Part shown: in pieces, positions 16,981 through 24,519 of the stretch
Layout of the letters: every line of letters begins with the position of its first letter
How positions within the stretch are numbered: the stretch's first letter is position 1
Origin: G965205255 sp965205255
GTDB lineage: Bacteria; Pseudomonadota; Gammaproteobacteria; Pseudomonadales; Endozoicomonadaceae
Reading direction: 5' to 3'
Length of the DNA: 64,000 nt
NCBI GenBank assembly: GCA_965205255.1
Contig: OZ242051.1
Location: 2,604,001 to 2,668,000 of the forward strand
Notes under the pieces: generated by a model
The model's input: only the letters and a program-made list of their open reading frames with translations
What the model was told of the DNA's origin: nothing
Databases searched by the model: none
Translations under genes and position numbers: made by a program

Positions 16981-17997
16981 TTATTTTATCAATATTACCT
17001 TTTCAATCAGTTCAGATGAAAAGCCCCTACGTTGTAAGTAAATTATTTATTTTTGTCATTGATTATCATCTTTTGGTTTCTGGCCCCAAAATGTTTATTG
17101 ATTTTTTGCTGGTTGGCAATAAATAACCAATCTACATTTTCCGTTATTATTGGCTGTATTTAATATAAATACCTTTCGTGATCTGTGAGTTCTAAATTTT
17201 GAAAATGAGGATGCGTCGTTTAGTGTGGAAGGGTTTAAATTCAACTACCCAAGGGGCACTCCCATGGAAGACTTTATAATTCAGATTTTCTGTTTAGTAG
17301 ATAACTTATACACCACCTTTGTGAAACAGCACGGCGGGCTGAGAGTTACAAGTCCTGAACCTACCCTTTCTGACAGTGAAGTAATGACAATGTTACTGGT
17401 GAAAGAGTGGGTCAAGCTTAGTGAGGATAAAATGATTTATCGGTTCTTCGTTCAACACTGGAAAGCGCTATTTCCCCAGTTGCCTAGCCGCAGTCAGTTT
17501 GTCCGTCAGGCAGCTAATCTATGGTCTGTCATGCAAAGTCTACAACACTCTCTTGCCGACAGGCTAGCAGGGAACGTGCCGGAAAACACTACAGTTAACC
17601 GCCAAGGTTGCCCGAAAGCTCATGGCTTCTACGGCAGGCAGAAAGCTGCGGGGATGAGCCCTACCCAGTTATAGGATTTTGTGCCTGTTTAGAACTCACA
17701 CATAGCGTAATACCTTTCACTTTTTTCGGCTTTAAATGCTGTTGAATGTATAGTGGGCTATAACCTTTGCTAACATAGTTTTTCAAAATTATTTCAGCAC
17801 AATGCTGATCAGAAACGTTGAACGGAAGCAAGGTTTTTTATCAGCGCATTTAAAATTTGTGCAACCACAAAATCATTGATCGTATAACGTCTAAGCTTTA
17901 ACGCCAAATCATAACCAGAATGCTTATGACGTTCTAACAGATCTATCCTTTTGTGATGGAGCTTTTTTTCAGACAATAATTGTGAACTCATGGTCAT
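16981..17997 (-). pseudogene. recX: recX split by an IS982-type insertion
   Basis: RecX normally binds and modulates RecA filaments. The gene starts 21 bp after recA with MTMSSQLLSEKK and RIDLLERHKHSGYDLALKL. The frame shifts near 17808, where SDQHCAEIILKNYVSKGYSP continues in another phase. At about 17709 a short IS element interrupts it. On the far side 17183-16981 carries VDWLFIANQQKINKHFG and, in yet another phase, YLQRRGFSSELIEKV to a stop at 16981, the characteristic RecX C-terminus. Removing the insert leaves about 500 bp, matching a 150-165 residue RecX. The gene is clearly inactive. Confidence 0.85.
17178..17708 (+). mobile_element. Short IS982-type element inside recX
   Basis: An element of about 530 bp bounded by inverted repeats with a perfect 13-bp core, TGTGAGTTCTAAA at 17184 and its complement at 17688. 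A 10-bp direct repeat, AATACCTTTC, lies outside at 17168-17177 and 17709-17718 and fits a target-site duplication. It carries the N-terminal part of an IS982-family transposase (17264-17672: EDFIIQIFCLVDNLY, LSDSEVMTMLLVKEW, SRSQFVRQAANLW), but most of the DDE part is lost. It is an internally deleted element that could have moved only with help in trans. Confidence 0.8.
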
Positions 17998-18018
17998 AGA
18001 ACACGCATATAAAAAAAG

Positions 18019-19050
18019 TTAAGCCAAAGGAATCTCTTCTTTAACTCTGGTTTCTTTTTCTGCCGGGGCAAGTAAACGATTACGAATGTTTTTCTCAATT
18101 TCCCTGGCTATTTTTGGGTTTTCTTCAAGATACAATGCTGCGTTAGCTTTACCTTGCCCAATTTTATTACCTTTATAGGCATACCAAGCCCCTGATTTAT
18201 CAATAAGTTTTTCCTTCACACCAAGATCAATAACTTCACCCATATGATAAATTCCTTTGCCGTACAATATCTGAAATTCTGCCTGACGGAAAGGAGGCGC
18301 TATTTTATTTTTTATGACTTTCACCCGAGTTTCATTGCCAATAATTTCATCACCTTGCTTAACAGCACCAGTACGACGAATATCCAAGCGTACAGAGGAG
18401 TAAAACTTCAGTGCATTACCACCTGTAGTGGTTTCAGGATTTCCAAACATTACACCAATCTTCATACGAATCTGGTTGATAAAAATAACAAGGCAGTTCG
18501 CTTGTTTTATGGAGCCTGTAATTTTACGCAATGCTTGGCTCATTAAACGTGCCTGAAGCCCCATATGTGGATCACCCATATCACCTTCTATTTCAGCTTT
18601 TGGAACCAAAGCGGCCACAGAGTCAACAACAATAACGTCCATAGCACCAGAGCGCACCAACATATCGGTAATTTCAAGTGCCTGTTCACCTGTGTCTGGT
18701 TGGGAGACATAAAGATCATTCATTTGTACGTTCAGTTTTTCAGCATAGTTTGGATCTAAAGCATGTTCTGCATCAACAAACCCGCATGTCATACCTAACT
18801 TTTGCGCTTCAGCAATTACACTTAACGTCAATGTTGTTTTACCTGAAGATTCCGGTCCGAATATTTCAACTATGCGACCTTTAGGTAAGCCACCAATACC
18901 TAATGCAATATCCAGCTGTAAAGAGCCAGTTGAAATAAAAGCAACTGGTTCACGTTTATAATCCCCCATACACATCACAGAGCCTTTACCAAACTGCCGC
19001 TCTATTTGGTTAAGTGCAGCGTGAAGCGCCTTTTGCTTGTTTTCGTCCAT
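18019..19050 (-). CDS. recA: RecA recombinase
   Basis: ATP-dependent strand-exchange protein and SOS co-protease. The ATG at 19050 gives 343 residues beginning MDENKQKAL, as in relatives; an in-frame TTG at 19059 is less likely because a GGGAG/AGAGG box lies before the ATG. Visible are the Walker A GPESSGKTT (about 63-71), the VVDSVAALVPKAEIEGDMGD region with loop L1, the FINQIRMKIGVMFGNPETTT stretch with loop L2, and an acidic-basic tail. The gene order pncC-recA-recX is the usual one. It lies after a LexA-like site, and its partner recX is broken. Confidence 0.98.
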   Translation of the reverse strand: MDENKQKALHAALNQIERQFGKGSVMCMGDYKREPVAFISTGSLQLDIALGIGGLPKGRIVEIFGPESSGKTTLTLSVIAEAQKLGMTCGFVDAEHALDPNYAEKLNVQMNDLYVSQPDTGEQALEITDMLVRSGAMDVIVVDSVAALVPKAEIEGDMGDPHMGLQARLMSQALRKITGSIKQANCLVIFINQIRMKIGVMFGNPETTTGGNALKFYSSVRLDIRRTGAVKQGDEIIGNETRVKVIKNKIAPPFRQAEFQILYGKGIYHMGEVIDLGVKEKLIDKSGAWYAYKGNKIGQGKANAALYLEENPKIAREIEKNIRNRLLAPAEKETRVKEEIPLA

Positions 19051-19081
19051 CACTCCCAACCTCTACCTACTAAAAATAATA

Positions 19082-19097
19082 CTGTATAAATATTCAG
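19082..19097 (-). promoter_or_regulatory. LexA-type SOS box upstream of recA
   Basis: CTGAATATTTATACAG on the minus strand matches CTGT-N8-ACAG with one mismatch. It lies about 32 bp before the recA start and overlaps the last codons of pncC. Position and palindrome fit SOS repression of recA; lexA itself is not in the window. Confidence 0.65.
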
Positions 19098-19633
19098 TTG
19101 TTATTGAAGCACAAATTCTCATTTTTGCATAGAAAATATAATCCAGTCAGTGCGAATCTTACACTTTTTAATCGTATTTGCTCTCGATCTCCTTTAAAGC
19201 AAAACCGATGAGTCCATATTTTATTTTCAGGCAATGCCCATGCCAACCAGACAGTTCCCAAGGGTTTATCTTTGCTTGCTCCACCTGGGCCAGCAATGCC
19301 ACTAACTGCTATTGCAACCTGAGCATTGCTTTTTTCAAGAGCACCTTTTGTCATAGCTATTACTACCGGCTTACTGACTGCACCATAAGTTTCAATGAGT
19401 GAAGCATCCACACCCAGCTGATTAATTTTCATCGCATTAGAATAGGTGATAAACCCACCTTCGCACCAAGCAGAACTACCTGCTACAGCAGTAATCATCG
19501 CTGCAATACCTCCACCAGTACACGATTCAGCAGTAATTAAACGCCATCTGCGCTGAGACAAAAGCTTACCCACATTTTCGGATAGGGAGTATACATCATC
19601 AGTAACAATCGTGTTATTATTCATCGTACACAT
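19094..19633 (-). CDS. pncC: Nicotinamide-nucleotide amidase (CinA C-terminal domain)
   Basis: Deamidates nicotinamide mononucleotide to nicotinic acid mononucleotide in pyridine nucleotide recycling. The 179 residues form a single CinA-C domain: TAESCTGGGIAAMITAVAGS near 34-53 with the catalytic Ser, WCEGGFITYSN, YGAVSKPV, and AVSGIAGPGGASKDKPLGTV. The length fits stand-alone PncC, which usually lies before recA in gammaproteobacteria, as here (43 bp gap). The start could also be the Met three codons in. mutS, often divergent from it, is replaced by IS remnants. Confidence 0.9.
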   Translation of the reverse strand: MCTMNNNTIVTDDVYSLSENVGKLLSQRRWRLITAESCTGGGIAAMITAVAGSSAWCEGGFITYSNAMKINQLGVDASLIETYGAVSKPVVIAMTKGALEKSNAQVAIAVSGIAGPGGASKDKPLGTVWLAWALPENKIWTHRFCFKGDREQIRLKSVRFALTGLYFLCKNENLCFNNN

Positions 19634-19865
19634 AATGATTCAAGTCACAATCAAATTAGGAACTTAAAAACCTCAGAAGCGTATCAAGCATACCCGCTTA
19701 CGATAAGCCTCTTAAACAAACTTGCTATTTTCAGCTTTTTCAAAATTGACATCCTGTGTTTACTGCATCTTAGTAGAATTTTTTCACGAGTCATTATAGA
19801 TGTAAACATAACAGGGAGAATAAATTTAAAAAAAAGTTCTTCTTCGCCTTAGAGGGCATTGATAA

Positions 19866-20060
19866 TTAAGCTAGGAATATCATTGAAGCTACGATGTTCG
19901 ACATAGTAAGATAATTTCCAGGCCATTGGTTACATTCATTTTTTGATTCCCGGCCAGGCTCCATGTGTGGGGCTTGTTTAAGTAGATTTGGCACTTGCTC
20001 AATGCTGTTGATGAACTTTGTGTTCATGATAATTTTCATTCTGTTATCATGAATGATAGA
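19866..20060 (-). pseudogene. Integrase-type element, N-terminal fragment
   Basis: The minus strand reads MNTKFINSIEQVPNLLKQ, PGRESKN and CNQWPGNYL, the same opening as the element at 36390 (MNTKYTNTIEQVRILPEQ). Before it lies the same palindrome, TTCATGATAA with TTATCATGAA, at 20023-20053. The rest of the transposase is absent. The apparent 76-codon frame here is therefore debris. Confidence 0.65.
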
Positions 20061-20289
20061 TCTAAAAGTGTTAGCGGAGCCAAGCGCTGACAGCATAGCC
20101 AGTTATACACACAGTGGCTTGCCATAACTCCGCTTAAATGGCTTTGCCATTGTTTTATTGAAAAGTAAACAAAGCGGTACAGCCTTGATTTTAGTCTCTC
20201 TTTTGAATTGAAGCTATTTCTCTTCAGGTAACGTCTGATCAGAATAGAAAACTAAATTTCCACTTGATTGAGCTAGCAAGCATGCTTTG

Positions 20290-20735
20290 GCGTGTAGTGA
20301 AATGCGATCTTGTGCGATGGATCACATAAATAAGCTGAGTGGATTTGCATGTTTTGAGAACTCCAGACTATCCTTTTTTTCCCAACGTTTCCGGCAGCGT
20401 ATCTTCTATCTCTGCGATTATTCGTACTGCTGCCTCAGACAAATAAGTATTCAGATTATCTATGATTATATGTCACCCTTTTGCGCAGGGATCACTGGCC
20501 AGTAACTGATGCAACCAAACAACGAAGTCTTTTTTTTCGAGTGTTGCTTACCAGCGAAAAGATTTCCCTCGTAGCAAAATCTATTCCGGCCAGCAGGGCT
20601 TGTGTGCCGTGCCGTCTGTATTCGTAGTCACGTTTTACTAGCCTTCTCGGTTCCATCGGTTTGTCAGGTGTGACCGGTTCACATACCTGAATTCCGGTTT
20701 TTTAGTGATTTCCATTGCCAGCTGAATACAAAATA
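20290..20735 (-). pseudogene. IS630-family transposase remnant (second type)
   Basis: The minus strand gives YVNRSHLTN, then PMEPRRLVKRDYEYRRHGTQ, ALLAGIDFATREI, and later EAAVRIIAEIEDTLPE and KHANPLSLF. This follows the central DDE region of IS630 transposases (PMEPxRxxKRDYEYxRxGxxxL). Stops and frameshifts break it. It differs from the N-terminal IS630 pieces at 6414. Confidence 0.6.
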
Positions 20736-20875
20736 AACGTAACCAATGTCTGATGTGGAGACTTTTAAAAAGGTTAGATTTAAACCTAAATGGCCAAAAA
20801 ATTAGCGATGTCTCTATGCGGAGCTTAGCGAGTACGGGACTATTGCTGCATAAAAGAGTCTGAGGTAATAATTTA
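20707..20875 (+). repeat. Family B repeat, copy 2
   Basis: Order of blocks: TTTCCATTGCC, then GTAACCAATGTCTGATG, AAAAGGTTAGATTTAAACCT, AGCGATGTCTCTATGCGGAG, and AGCGAGTACGGGACTATTGC. It lies between the IS630 remnant and the peptide transporter. The 5' block may overlap the remnant's edge. Confidence 0.75.
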
Positions 20876-21129
20876 ACTGGCCCGATAAAATAAACGCATT
20901 AAATTAAACGAAAGAATAAAATAATGTACTTTCTGGCGGACAATATTATTCTAATTAATTATTACCTTATACGTAAAAAATATTTCTATGGCGTTTATTT
21001 TTCATATGCTTTTTCAGTTGAGTTTTTTATAGAAGCCAACATTTTTATGGATGGATTAATAAGCTCAATATTGTATTTGTTATAAATTAAATGGCACTGT
21101 TTTTTTTTTGTGTTTTTGAGGATGTATAT

Positions 21130-22584
21130 ATGCCAGGACCTTCTAATCTGTTAAATCAACCCAAGGCGTTCTATATGATTTTCTCTCTCGAATTTTGGGA
21201 GAGGTTTGGATATGCCGGCATTCAGGCAATTCTTGTCGTTTATTTTTTACGGCAACTAAATTACTCTGAAGCAAAGTCTGATGTCGTATTTGGTGCTTTT
21301 TTTGCACTGACGTTTGGGTTTATCTCTATTGGAGGCTGGTTAGGAGACTCTTATATTGGCACCAAGCGTACGATGGTATTAGGGGCTGTCACCTTGGCCA
21401 TTGGCTATTTATTGCTGGGAGTAGCACAAAATAATTCATTTATTGTTTTTATTGCGCTCGGAACTGTTGCTGTCGGAAATGGTTTGTTCAAGGCAAATCC
21501 TTCCAGCCTGCTGTCCCGTTGTTATGAAACGCACGACCCTCGTCTTGACAGTGCTTTCACATTGTATTACATGGCCATTAATTTAGGGGCAATGACATCG
21601 ATGTTTTTGGTGCCTTATCTTGCCAAAGAATATAACTGGAGTTTGGGTTTTTATACTTGTTCTATCGGTTTGTTGATATGCATTTTAACCTATTTTTTTA
21701 TGAAAAAAAGTGTTATTCACATTGGTTCAAAACCAGATCTGGAACCTCTGAACTATAAACGGCTTCTAACATGTATTGTGGGTGTTATTATTGCGGTATT
21801 GATCTGTGCTTGGCTACTACTGCATGTTCTGGTCGCTCAAATTCTGGTTTGTTTTATAGGTATCTCAGTTTTATTAATATATATCTTTGAAGCCTTAAAA
21901 CTAAATGGAAGAGAACGGGCAAAAATGATTGTCTCTTTAATCCTGATCTTTGAAGCATTTATTTTTTTTATTTTGTATGCACAAATGCCAACATCTCTTA
22001 ATTTTTTTGCGTTGAATAATGTTGAGCATAATCTGTTCGGTTTTCCCATCGCACCTGAAAGTTTTCAGATGTTAAACCCTGTCTGGATTGTAATTGCCAG
22101 TCCTTTTTTAGCGTATATTTACGGCTATCTTGGAAGCCGTGGGCGAGACTTGTCTGTGCCAGTGAAGTTTGCCACAGGCATGGTCCTTTGTTCTATAGCA
22201 TTTTTTATCCTTTATTTTTCTGTATTCACCGCTAATGAGAAAGGGGTTGTCTCATCAGTATGGTTGGTAGTTGTTTATGCATTTCTATCGATAGGTGAAT
22301 TACTTATCAGTGGTTTGGGTTTGGCGATGATAGCAAAGCTTGTACCAAGACGTCTTAACGGGTTTATCATGGGAGCATGGTTTCTAAGTACATCGTTTGC
22401 CGCTATTGTTGCAGGGCATATTGCCAGTTTTACGGCACCCCCAGAATATGCGGGAAATACTGTTGCAAAACTGCATATTTACAGTCAGACTTTTCTTAAT
22501 ATTGGTATTGTTGTCGGAATTATTTCCATACTAATGTTGATTACAGCACCTAGCCTTGACCGTTTCATGCGTAAAAAAGAATGA
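21130..22584 (+). CDS. Proton-dependent di-/tripeptide transporter (POT family)
   Basis: Inner-membrane peptide/H+ symporter. The ATG at 21130 has GAGGA 7 nt upstream and gives 484 residues, close to E. coli DtpA/DtpB (about 490-500). The alternative start at 21091 adds an unlikely leader. The family signature EFWERFGYAG (usual form ExxERFxYYG, with the second Tyr replaced by Ala) lies near residue 19. GGWLGDSYIGTKRTM follows and about 12-14 hydrophobic segments can be traced. DtpA or DtpB identity is not assigned. It is flanked by repeat and IS debris, so it is probably monocistronic. It would suit growth on host- or protease-derived peptides. Confidence 0.9.
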   Translation: MPGPSNLLNQPKAFYMIFSLEFWERFGYAGIQAILVVYFLRQLNYSEAKSDVVFGAFFALTFGFISIGGWLGDSYIGTKRTMVLGAVTLAIGYLLLGVAQNNSFIVFIALGTVAVGNGLFKANPSSLLSRCYETHDPRLDSAFTLYYMAINLGAMTSMFLVPYLAKEYNWSLGFYTCSIGLLICILTYFFMKKSVIHIGSKPDLEPLNYKRLLTCIVGVIIAVLICAWLLLHVLVAQILVCFIGISVLLIYIFEALKLNGRERAKMIVSLILIFEAFIFFILYAQMPTSLNFFALNNVEHNLFGFPIAPESFQMLNPVWIVIASPFLAYIYGYLGSRGRDLSVPVKFATGMVLCSIAFFILYFSVFTANEKGVVSSVWLVVVYAFLSIGELLISGLGLAMIAKLVPRRLNGFIMGAWFLSTSFAAIVAGHIASFTAPPEYAGNTVAKLHIYSQTFLNIGIVVGIISILMLITAPSLDRFMRKKE

Positions 22585-22639
22585 ATAATATAACTGATCT
22601 TATGAACTACAGACTTAAGACTTTTAAGTTCTCCAGAGG

Positions 22640-22990
22640 CCAGCTTTAAGGCCTTTAGGTATAACTTTGACTTCAGTACAAAATGATTCACTTTATGTTT
22701 GATCGACAGGCGCTTCAGTTTGAATGGCGAATAGATCGAAAGCGTTGAGCATATTCAGCAGATTAATTCTCTTTGCCGACGGAGCGGAACTATGATCTTA
22801 GTACCAGAAAATCAGCTCGCTTTCGTCACTATATGCTTTGTCCTGAACTGCATCGTCTACAATAAGAGCGTCCTTCGTGGGCTCCATTTCTCTGACAACA
22901 AACTTTATTTCCTGCCCGAGATCTTTGGATTTGTATTCTCTATCAGCCAGAAATCAACTTATTTAGTCATGAGTGACTGATTCTTCAAGC
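22640..22990 (-). pseudogene. IS701-like transposase remnant
   Basis: The minus strand reads F-L-A-D-R-E-Y then KSKDLGQEIKFVVREMEP, ALIVDDAVQDKAYSDESELI and FWY, a stop, then DHSSAPSAKRINLLN and DLFAIQTEAPV. The order VDD...K-x-Y-S/T-DE-x-E-x-I...HDHS...INLLN is typical of an IS701/IS4-like transposase. Stops interrupt it. Nothing else is recognised between 22585 and 23222. Confidence 0.55.
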
Positions 22991-23222
22991 AAAGCAGAAG
23001 GCCCACATAGCTATGGTCTGACCAAAGGAGCTGATGAGATAATTGCTGTCTAAATCTAGAAGTTGTCTGTTCATTTTACGTATTATACACTTCAATCAAC
23101 GCACAAAATGTCTTTTTTGCGTAACATCAGTGAATGATGCAATGTACTGGTATACTTGCTTAACAATTAATCAGAAAAGTTGTTAACATACTGAAAATCG
23201 CATTGATTAGAAGGCAAAAAGT

Positions 23223-23951
23223 ATGCAAAAAGTGTGTGTGGTGTCCGGTGGTTCATCCGGCATCGGTCTGAGTATTGTACAACGTTTTTTGGCCGATGAT
23301 TATCATGTATTCAATCTTGACGTCCAACCGTCGGATGTTGGTGAGTTTATTCTGTGTGATATGACTTCTTTCCCTGCTGTTGAGCAGGCAATTACAAATG
23401 TGCTGACACGAACTCGGCGTATTGATACTGTGGTCTCAAATGCAGGAATACATTTTTCTGCTAAAATAGAAGACACTTCCATAGATGACTTTGATCGTAT
23501 AATAGAGTTTAATCTGAAAAGTGCTTATGCTTTAATCAGGTCTGTACTACCTGCAATGAAAGCGCAAAAACATGGTGTGATTACTATTGTGGGTTCAGAT
23601 CAATCTTTGGTGGGCAAACCTAACTCTTTTGCCTATGGCATGACAAAACATGCTCTGGCATCTATTGCGAAAACGACAGCAATAGACTACGCATCTTTTA
23701 ACATTCGAGCGAATATTGTTTGCCCTGGTACGATAGAGACACCCTTGTACCATTCTGCAATTGATCGTTATTGTGAGCACACAGGAACAGAAAAGGCGAT
23801 TGTTCATCGAGAGGAAGAGGCTATGCAGCCTGCCGGTAGGCTGGGAAGACCTGAAGAAGTTGCTGCATTTGTCAGGTTTTTATCTGATGATGATTCGGCT
23901 TTTATTACTGGTAGTCTTCAGGTAATTGATGGAGGGTATACCTGTCAGTAA
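23223..23951 (+). CDS. Short-chain dehydrogenase/reductase
   Basis: NAD(P)-dependent oxidoreductase of the classical SDR family, 242 residues. The cofactor loop GGSSGIG is at 9-15, VSNAG near 77-81, and the catalytic Ser-Tyr-Lys set is in VGSDQSLVGKPNSFAYGMTK. FNIRANIVCPGTIETPL and the C-terminal FITGSLQVIDGGYT complete the fold. The substrate is not evident from sequence or from neighbours, which are IS remnants on both sides. The FabG-like ending is common to many SDRs and does not make it FabG. Confidence 0.9.
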   Translation: MQKVCVVSGGSSGIGLSIVQRFLADDYHVFNLDVQPSDVGEFILCDMTSFPAVEQAITNVLTRTRRIDTVVSNAGIHFSAKIEDTSIDDFDRIIEFNLKSAYALIRSVLPAMKAQKHGVITIVGSDQSLVGKPNSFAYGMTKHALASIAKTTAIDYASFNIRANIVCPGTIETPLYHSAIDRYCEHTGTEKAIVHREEEAMQPAGRLGRPEEVAAFVRFLSDDDSAFITGSLQVIDGGYTCQ

Positions 23952-24039
23952 AAAGAGAGACATCACAGCTATATTATCAAAACCTTCTACCCTTTTCTGG
24001 CATTGATTTTCTGATCTCTTCAGGTGATTTTAGAGTTTA

Positions 24040-24300
24040 TATAATATACGAAAACAGATGAAGCAGGGGTACTATAAATAATAGTTGTCGTTTTTTGACT
24101 ACTGTTGTTGCATTATAGCGTTCAAATATAAATTATTATAGCTCTGATGAGTGAACATCACTGATAAACTCCACAGCCCCAAAAAATATTGGAAGACAGG
24201 TGGTCGCATTAAGATGGTTCTGCACCGAAACTTAACTGACAACAGAATGGAGAACTGATTACACATTTAGATCAATACACTTATCTGAATGTAGTCTAAA
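24040..24300 (+). pseudogene. IS630-type element, eroded left end
   Basis: It matches the sequence before and inside 6360-6740: GCTATAAAAA-like start, GTTGTCGTTTTTTGACTACT, TTGTTGCATTATAG, then eroded forms of the coding part ending GAAACTTAACTG. It is too damaged to encode anything. The remaining gap to alaS (24300-24519) shows no recognisable feature. Confidence 0.55.
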
Positions 24301-24519
24301 ATAGTAAACCATAAAAATTTGTTCATGACAGTAGCTAGGCGCAGGTTTTGGTATTCCTTATAGCCAAGATCTGAAAACTTCAGTAATGAGTGTGAAATCG
24401 TCGTCATTCTGATGTGTTTTAGTGTATAGTTTTGGTTTAGGATTTTATTTTATTGAATTATGTTACTAGTGTCTGATTTAAAATAATCAGAATAGGCGGG
24501 TAATATTGGCAAATATTTT

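Noticed and set aside
19866..20096. Possible small protein of 76 residues beside pncC
   Set aside because: Its sequence matches the N-terminus of the integrase-type element seen at 36390; it is a truncated transposase.
22792..22980. Open frame of 62 codons on the plus strand
   Set aside because: The opposite strand carries recognisable IS701-like transposase sequence.
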